DNA of 64,000 nt from Cylindrodendrum hubeiense (lineage: Eukaryota > Ascomycota > Sordariomycetes > Hypocreales > Nectriaceae): positions 1 through 64,000 of the forward strand of contig JAANBB010000014.1 of NCBI GenBank assembly GCA_014621425.1, written 5' to 3'. Of this stretch, positions 56,097 to 64,000 are shown one piece after another (positions within the stretch are counted from its first letter, which is position 1; the number at the start of each line of letters is the position of its first letter). The notes beneath the pieces are model-generated. The model was not told the origin of the DNA and did not search any database. It was given only the letters and a program-made list of their open reading frames with translations. The position numbers and the translations under genes are program-made.

Positions 56097-58375
56097 ATGG
56101 CCTACAGATCGGGCATAATGCCCATGCACCAGGTGCACAAGCCGCCCTTCACCATCGACTCTCCCGGCTACGAAAAGGTTCCTGGCGAGACCATCCCTCG
56201 TCGCCATCCCACAGCCAAGGATGGCCTCATTAGCCGCCCTGTCGAGGATGTTCACACCGTCTACGACATTGTCCGTCGCAGCGCACGCCTCTACCCCAAC
56301 CATCGCGCCGTCGGCTCCCGTAAGCTCATCAAGCTCCACAAGGAAATGAAGAAGGTCCAAAAGAACGTCGACGGCCAGATAAAAGAGGTCGAGAAGGAGT
56401 GGAGGTTCTACGAGCTCTCAGAATACACTTTCCTGACCTTTAAAGAGTATGAGGCGCTTGTACTCCAGGTCGGCTCCGGCTTGCGCAAGCTCGGCCTCAC
56501 CCCCGACCACAAGCTCCATCTCTTCGGCGCCACCAGGTATGTTGTTCCCTATTGCGATAATTGCAATTCACGCTGGAACCCAGTGAACCCGTGCTCATTC
56601 CAAACCTCAGCGCAAACTGGATCGCCATGTCCCACGCCTGCGCCTCTCAGTCCATCTCCATAGTGACGGCCTACGATACCCTCGGAGAAAGCGGCGTTCA
56701 GCACACCCTTGTTCAAACCCAGTCCAACGCGATGTACATCGACCCTCACCTACTCAAAACTGCGATTAAGCCTTTGAAGGAGTCAAATATCAAAACGGTT
56801 ATTATTAATGATAGCTGCATTTTTGGTACTGCCGACGGCATAGCGGAGTTCAAGGCGTCCAACCCCGAGTTCAATGTCGTAACCTTCGAAGAGCTGCGCA
56901 AGCTCGGCGAGGAAAATATGGTTGAGCCTGTGCCGGCCAAACCTACAGATCTATACTGCGTCATGTACACCTCGGGCTCTACTGGTATCCCCAAAGGCGC
57001 CTGTATTACCCATGACGCGCTTATCGCGGGAGGTACGTCCTATCAATCCCACCGCGCGCTAATGACTGGAGGGACTTACTAACACATGGGTCGTGTAGTT
57101 GCTGGCATGTATAGCTGTGTCGGTGAATGCGTTAGCGACAAAGAGGTGGTACTGGCCTACCTACCCCTTGCCCATATTTTAGAGATGGCCCTAGAAAACG
57201 TTGTCCTTTTCTTCGGCGGTTCTCTCGGTTATGGTAATCCCAAAACCCTGGCCGATACTTCGGTCAAAAACTGCGCTGGTGATATGCGAGAGCTGGGGCC
57301 TACGGTTTTGGTCGGCGTCCCACAGGTGTGGGAGACGGTGAAGAAGGGCGTTATTGCCAAGCTTGAGACGTCTAGCCCGTTCATCAGGACTCTCTTCTGG
57401 AGCGCGCTTAGCTTCAAGGGTTTCATGTCCAGAAACAAGCTCCCAGGAGCTACTCTGCTTGATGGTATAGTGTTTAAGAAGGTTCGGGAGATGGCTGGCG
57501 GTCGACTTCGGTTTACTATCAATGGCGCAAGTGGCATTGCTGCTAGCACCAAGCACTTCCTATCTCTCGTCCTCGCCCCTATGATGGGAGGGTACGGTCT
57601 TACGGAGACTTGTTCGAGCGGCGCTCTCGGTTGCCCCCTCGAGTACACACTGGATTCCATTGGCCCTACTCCAGCTTCGATCGAGCTCAAGCTAGTCTCG
57701 GTCCCTGACCTCGGATATTCTGCCGATGCCGAGGTGCCTCAGGGAGAGATCTGGATTAAGGGTGTTGCGGTTATGAGGGGCTACTATGACAACCAAGAGG
57801 AGACGGACAAGGCACTCACTCCCGATGGTTGGTTCAAGACTGGAGATATTGGCGAATTTGACCCTGACGGCCACATTCGCATCATCGATCGCGTCAAGAA
57901 CCTTGTCAAGATGCAGGGAGGCGAGTATATTGCCCTTGAAAAGCTTGAGTCTGTCTATCGAGGTGCTCAGTCTGTCGCCAACGTCATGGTTCACGCCGAC
58001 CCCGAGCATTCTCGCCCAATCGTCGTCATCATGCCCAATGAGAAGGTCCTCATCGGAATTGCTAAGCGTCTTGGCGTAGACGAGCACAGCATGCATACTG
58101 ACAGCAAGGTTCGCGCCGCGGTGCTTCAGGATCTCCAGACCACTGGCAAGCAGGCCGGTCTTTCTGGAATGGAGATTGTGGCCGGTGTCGTCATCACCGA
58201 CGAGGAGTGGTTGCCTCCAACGGTACGTTTGCCTATCTAGTCTATTCCCATCTTCACCTGATAATGTACTGACGAATTACAGGGTCTTGTTACTGCCACG
58301 CAGAAGCTGGACCGCAGAGTCATCCGCGAGACGTTCAAGAAGGAGATTGAGTTGGTTCTCAAGAGCACGCCATGA
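56097..58375 (+). CDS. faa1: long-chain fatty acid-CoA ligase
   Basis: Activates fatty acids to acyl-CoA with ATP (FAA1/FAA4 type, ER or lipid droplet). Exons 56097-56536, 56611-57032, 57099-58222 and 58283-58375 give 692 residues, the usual length, with matching phases. AMP-binding motif YCVMYTSGSTGIPKGACITH; VLAYLPLAHILEMALENVVL; FTINGASGIAASTKHFLSLV; GYGLTETCSSGALG; the adenylate-forming hinge GWFKTGDIGEFDPDGHIRII followed by DRVKNLVKMQGGEYIALEKLES (FACS signature region). Last exon ends in VTATQKLDRRVIRETFKKEI, as expected. The N-terminus has no targeting signal, as in Faa1/Faa4 proteins. Confidence 0.95.
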
Positions 58376-58916
58376 GCGAATTAGACGTGAGGAGAAGGGA
58401 TGGGAAGAGTGACGAAAACGTCATTCGGCATTGATACCATAGCACGATACGTTGTGCTTTCTGTACTGTAGTTTTTAGGCGATGACTTTATGAGACATCT
58501 CATGCTCACGCTCCAAATTGTTGCCATCAGACTTGAGCTGAAATGTTCCATGGCCGAGATCGTTTCCTTACGCATGGTCTTGCGTGGATTGAAGCCAAAA
58601 CAAAAGAGTCCCTATGTATTTCTCATATCAGAGACATAGAATATCGTGGGACGAAATTCGGGTGAGATCGCTCCCAGCTCAATCTCGGCACAGAGGTGCA
58701 TCAGGCCGGCTCAGCCAGTGCAGCCCTCATCAGTTACGCTTGAAGCGTGCTGTCTGAGTAATAAGAGCTAATGAATAAGGGTGGCTGTTGAGATCTGAGA
58801 TGAAGCTTATATGTCTATTGTGGAAAATATACCCTTTATATCTAATGCCCACTACTGCTTTGTCCCTTGTGAAATTATCATCGCAGCGGGCGACTCAGAC
58901 ATGTTGCACGCGAAAC
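58376..58916. other. convergent intergenic stretch
   Basis: 3' flanks of the acyl-CoA ligase and the large kinase gene. No feature seen. Confidence 0.5.
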
Positions 58917-61900
58917 TTACTCATGGGGCCGGAATACACTGAAAAATGACCGCTTCCTCCTCTTCGTGTCTGGGCCACTTTCCGTTCTCCCAAAGGAATC
59001 GCCGTCACCGGAACTAGGTCCCACTGACAAGGACGATATTGACACCAAAGAAAGTCCTCCTTCCGTCACGTCTGAGTTGCTCCTAATGCTAGGGCTAGCG
59101 GTGGAGTTTGAACTGATCTGGAGGGTTGCCGATCTCTGATCCTGCTCGGGCAATTTGGCTTCCTTCTGCTTCGGTCCTATCCTGTAAGGCGTGTGTCCAA
59201 AAACGACTGCGCCATTGCCACCGAGGTCCATTAATGTGATTTCTAAACACAGCTTTGGGACGCTGAGATGTATTTTCTGGCCCTTGGGAAGAAGCAACTG
59301 GACAGGGTCAACATGTGGTGTTGTTATTTCTGGCGGCGACTGAAGACACGCACACTGCGAGAACAGTTGGTATCGGGATGACCAGATGATGTCAGGCGTA
59401 ATATGGCCAGGGTCTAAGATAAGTCCAGTTCTCGCTGTTTGTATGGTCTTGAGTGTTGCGATAGAAACGCCCAGGTAATCCATGCCGGCAGGGACGCTTC
59501 TCCAATTGGTACAAAGCAGATTCGGGTCCTCGACTAGTAGTAAATCTCCAAAATTCTTACCAAATATGGTAGTCGCCTTAATAGATCGGATGTAGTCTAT
59601 CCAGCCATATCCAGCTGTTTGTAAGTAGTGAGCCCGCTGCTGGATCGGGCCGCTGGGTTTCGCAACGTCCCAAAAGTCAAAGCCCACGAGGCTCTTGACT
59701 AGCATCTTGCTTGACTGGCGGAACCAATACCCGTCCTGTGCGGCAACTTGAGCTTGATAATCGATGAGAACTTGGATATCTTGCATTATTTCCTGCACTC
59801 TGTCGCGGAAATAGTAGGGTATCTCCACAAGCTGGCCATGTTGGTCTGGTCGCACATCGTCGATATAGAGTGGGAGGTTTAGATTTTCGAAGTTGCCGAG
59901 TACTTCAACAGCCGTTTGGTGCCCGTTTGGTGACTGACTTCCTTCAAGTGTGCCGTTAAATCTCCATTTAGATCGATATACTGGTCTGGATTTGTCTTGT
60001 TCGATCGAAGCTCTTACCAGGTGAAGCAAGGCAGAGGCACCGTCGACAAGCCACGCTCTTTGGTCCTCGATATCGAAAAAAACTATAGGTTGAACCGAAA
60101 TCCAGTCTAGAAGCCCTGAGTAGCTCTTGGCTCTTTGCAGGTAAACTGGCTTATCTCTCTTGCCAATTGAGATGGACAATCCACCGATGAGATTAGAACC
60201 ACCTTCGACATATAGCTTGTCAATGACCATTGATTTTGGCGGTGGAGGTAAGCTTGATGGGTGGATGTTAAATTTCGCTTGTGGGGTCCCTGAAAAACAT
60301 TAGTCACAAGATGGCATACAGTAAATAAGCACCGAAACACAGCCTACCTGAATATTCTCTGACGTCGCAGCACCATCCAACTATATGTCGACGACTCTCA
60401 ATGTCTCTCAGAGTCAGTCCTTGGCATGTTTCATTATCCAAGTCTTCAAGTCGAGGGTCGCAATAAGAGATCCTATCACCAGTAGGGTTGAAAAAGAAGT
60501 GCCATAATACAACATCCACAGTAACAGCTGTAGCCACGAGAAGAGAGCAGAAGCCCTTGAGGAAGATATTGCCATCCAGGGTAACAAAATATCTTGATTG
60601 CACAAGCTCGACCATTGCGCTCAGAGACAGTTCGACTCCCGTATTAGGGTCCGTTCTGTGAGCCGTGGGGTATCCCGTGACCAGAATAGGGTTTCGGAAC
60701 AGGTTTGCCCAGCAAAAGCCTGTCGAGGTTAAGCTGATTGAGTCTACCGGCTTTATAGAGAAGCTGATTCGACAAGATGCCAGGATATTTGAGCTGTATG
60801 CTTCGGCGCTCTGTTGCTGGGTCTGAAAGAAAGAGAGGTGTGGCGAACAAGTGATGACACCCTCAGTAAGGGGAGATGAGCGTAATGCGGATCCCAGCCA
60901 CCCTAGCTGTTCGCCAATGTCTGACAAAAAGTCGACTTGCCCTTTTGCAACTATACACACGGAGTTGACATCTTCAATTACTCTCAAGAATGAGTCTTTG
61001 GGGAGGTCGACTAGTTGACAAAACGTAGAAATCAGCACCATTCAGCGCGTTTAGTGGTCAACCCACAATGGATGATTCTGAACCTACCGATCCACCCATC
61101 TTCGTTGGGATAAGAGAAATATTTCTTCATAAGTAGCCGGATCGACTCGTTAGCTGCTGGCCAGGTTTGTTCCATGTACTCCGATACTGTCATCGCCTGG
61201 GCCTGTTGCGAGGTTCCAGTCAAGCATATGATGCAATCGAAGATATCTTCCGGCGCTCCGGTATACTCTTGGTCCTGGATAAACTGGCGGAGGTTCCAGT
61301 CAAGCGAAAACGACATCTCCACCGAAATAGGAGCCTTGTGGCGGCTGACTTTGCGGAGGGGCGCGAATGACAAAAGGTGATTGCGAATCGACAACCCAAT
61401 GTCCAGCATCAGGCTTAGGCCCGACCGATCCATTTGTGAGTATCTCTTGATCCTTAGAAGTAGCCACTGATATGCTTGAGAGCTCTCGATGAACTGTTTA
61501 TAGTCGTCTAGGTTTGGTGGGCTTCTAAACATGTCCTCGCTAGTAGAGTCGTTCTCGTGCACATCTGGTTCATCGATGTCCATTTCGGTAACACCCTCCA
61601 AGGCCGAAACCCAGTTTCTAACCTCTGAAGCCGGCATGCTGAAGGATTTTTGAAGTATTTCACCGTCAATGTCATCACGGGTATTGCTGCTTTTGTTTGA
61701 CCGCGCCGGACCTGGAATTGAGAAAAGCGAATCTATTACAGACCTATTCCGTTGTAAGATGTAAGAATTAGGGCGAATAGTTTTAGCCCCTACCTTCTAT
61801 GTCTGTGCAGAAATACGGAGACTTCTCTCTCACTTCTGCTTGATGACTCTCCGTGAAGCTTCCAGGCAAATGTTTTGAGAAGGCTTGAAAGGAGTTCGTC

Positions 61901-64000
61901 GATGATTCCTGGCAACTGAGTCTCGAGTGCAAGGTTTTGAATATCGTTAGCGAGGTGGACGGAGAATTCTTCGATGAACCCATTCGTCGATGCAGGTAGC
62001 ACGTAATCGACTGAATAGATGGATTCGTTGTCGGTATCGTGATCTTGGACGTATCCGGCACTTTCACAACTGGCGAACCCAGAATCCAGTTTTGAGCTTT
62101 CTCCCGCTTGGCTGGCGTGGGCATCATGCCGCTTTGATTCAGGATGGTGGGCTTTTGGAGCAGGTTCTGAGATTCCCTTCGAGCCACCGATGGTAGACAT
62201 GCCAAAATTGGACTCCTGCTCAATATCTTCCTCTCTTGGTAGTGATGCGGAACGAGATGAAACACCACTCAATGAATTCGGTCCGTAAGCCGAGGATAGC
62301 ACTTCATGTTTTGAGGTTTTCTTCAAAGGCACAGACACGTCAGAATTGAACCCAACGTCGATGCATGATCCTGCTGGTGACGTGGAAGGAGAGGAGGTGC
62401 CCGTCGAGTTTTCAAAATCCATATTCTCAGGCACCGAGGCTTGTGCTTCAATGCGGGTGGCTGATCGTGAGGCACCTAACCAAGGATGACTCTGCAGCTC
62501 CGTCACGGTAGCTCGGGCTTCAGGACGGTTGCAAAGCATTCTGGATAAAAATTTGATGGCTTGTTCAGAAACGTCTTTCCTCCGAAGAGGTAAAATATCG
62601 AGGTCGGTTGTCATGATTCTGTGCAAAAGCTCAGTGTAGCTGGTTCCACCTTTCACTGAATACGGTGGCGACCCCGTCATCGTGTAGAACAGCGTGCCGC
62701 CAAGCGACCAGATATCAACAGGATAGCTATATCCCTGCCTATTGGGCTTTAGTTGCATCGTCTTCCGACTTCGTACTCCAGACTCATCGTACTCAGCGTA
62801 CTCAGAGTATATTTCTGGGGCACAATATAGAAGAGTGCCACAGAAGGTATGTAGGAAGGCGTCATCAGTCATCATTGTAGATAAGCCGAAGTCGATGATC
62901 TTCACCTCGACAGGGTCGAGGGACTTTAGAATGACGTTGTCTGGCTTTATGTCCCGGTGGACAATCCTTTTATCTTGCAGGTAGCTCATGGCGCTTAGGA
63001 GTTGTCTGGAAATACTCCTGACCACCTCTTCGCCGAGAATTACGCCACTAGAGATGATGTTGTCGAGAGAACTGCCAGCAATATTCTCCATGATGATAAT
63101 CTGCAAGCCCTCGCTACATTCAATGTGCTCGATGTACTCGACAAGATTCGGCTGTCATTGTTAACAATTCACCAGGGCTAGGTTCGAGGTGGAAGCAGGC
63201 TCACATGGTGGATCTGCTTCAAAATTTGTGTCTCGTTGTAAAATCTCTGATCCAGGATCCCATTTCTCATGAAACGTCGTTTTTGGATTTCTTTAGCGGC
63301 ATAGAGCCGTCCATCAAACCTGGAAACGACCTTGTAGACCGTGGTGGAGGCTCCTTTACGAACGACTTCCTTCACCAAATACTTCCCCGAATCGTCCCAC
63401 TGTCTATCGCACATAATGGTACTTTGAACACTTTCAGATGCATCTACCTCGCTTTGAAGGCTGCTCTGTTGTTTCAGCTTCGAGATATATAATGAATCGT
63501 CATCACTAGATCTAGAGGTACTGGTCTCGCTTTGACGCTTGATGTTGTGCTGGATAAAGAAGTTTTTGACATTTTGAGCGTAAAGATCCTTTTGGATTTC
63601 ATTGCGATCTGGGATTTGAACACGAAACTTCAAGTCTGAGGCTTCATCATTGAGGAGAACGGTAATTATCATGCCAGAGTCCAGGGTCCATTTGGTGACG
63701 ACGGGGTCACTTCTACCTTCGGCCGGTATATCCCAGCCTAGTAATTGACTATCAACAACGGTGCCGTTGGTTGAATGATCTTCAATCATAGCTGTGCCGT
63801 CTTCGTCGACGTAGATGGAAAAGTGCACGTTGCTGATACGACGATGTGGGTCGTTGACCAAGGCGACATCGCAGCGACGGGAGCTGCGTCCAAAGGTGAA
63901 GCCAGCGGCTGGATTCTTGGGCTTGATCGAGAGATCGAGGATAATAACATAGTCGCCGACATCATTTCTTGAGGATAACCGGTGATTAAAATCAAAGTCA
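58917..64000 (-). CDS. FHA-domain Ser/Thr kinase fused to a large fungal C-terminal region, 5' partial
   Basis: Minus-strand gene cut by the right edge; at least 1614 residues. Exons 63205-64000 (open to the edge), 61794-63151, 61088-61743, 60348-61010 and 58917-60289; all phases agree, so the kinase and C-terminal parts are one protein. FHA domain: AAGFTFGRSSRRCDVALVND, RRISNVHFSIYV, MIEDHSTNGTVV. Kinase: RKGASTTVYKVV, YAAKEIQKRRF, IVHRDIKPDNVIL, KIIDFGLSTMM, FCGTLLYCAPEIYSE, PVDIWSLGGTLFYTMTGSPP, so a CAMK/Rad53-Chk2-like arrangement. A Ser-rich linker follows, then ~850 residues with motifs such as FDCIICLTGTSQQAQAMTVS, FLSDIGEQLGWLGSALRSSP, FCWANLFRNPILVTGYP and HIVGWCCDVREYS. I know this region from other fungal proteins with kinase or ankyrin partners, but its function is unknown. 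A nuclear DNA-damage role cannot be assumed. Confidence 0.88.

Overview
The window is nuclear DNA from a filamentous ascomycete, most likely a Sordariomycete and perhaps Hypocreales. The signs are many 45-75 nt introns with GTANGT donors and CTAAC-type branch sites, compact housekeeping genes, DUF4112, fungal-specific transcription-factor (MHR), HeLo and Gfo/Idh/MocA proteins, and a Fet3/Ftr1 iron-uptake pair. All names rest on motifs and remembered family features; no database search was run. No convincing tRNA, rRNA or CRISPR was seen.

Layout. 1-27.7 kb is a GC-rich, conserved block: a CDK11-like kinase cut by the left edge; a secreted/membrane protein (DUF7137-like); an RRM RNA-binding protein; the decapping enzyme Dcp2; a DUF4112 membrane protein; the ribonucleotide reductase small subunit, with six ACGCGT (MCB) boxes around its start; an MHR transcription factor with no visible zinc cluster; a Jen1-type carboxylate transporter with an apparent frameshift; a GFA/CENP-V-fold enzyme; and a TTC38-like TPR protein.

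27.7-41 kb is an AT-richer, intron-dense accessory island. It holds a secreted HExxH metalloprotease-like gene with a damaged splice donor, a 122-bp tandem repeat, an 18-exon gene for a 1260-residue secreted SGNH-hydrolase/FG-GAP/Cys-rich protein, a broken partial copy of a HeLo gene start, a frameshifted small gene, and a single-exon fusion of a HeLo cell-death domain to an E2 ubiquitin-conjugating domain.

41-45 kb is a divergent ferroxidase/iron-permease pair sharing a promoter with two SreA-type GATA sites. 45-52.5 kb holds three Gfo/Idh/MocA oxidoreductases and a Zn2Cys6 regulator, which looks like a small carbohydrate or polyol catabolic cluster. It is followed by a CorA-like Mg transporter, a long-chain acyl-CoA synthetase, and a very large FHA-kinase fused to a fungal C-terminal domain, cut by the right edge.

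Sequence quality matters here. There is an ambiguous-base patch at 13870-13899, and several genes carry single-base frame disruptions, two of them in mononucleotide runs, so apparent pseudogenes may be assembly errors.
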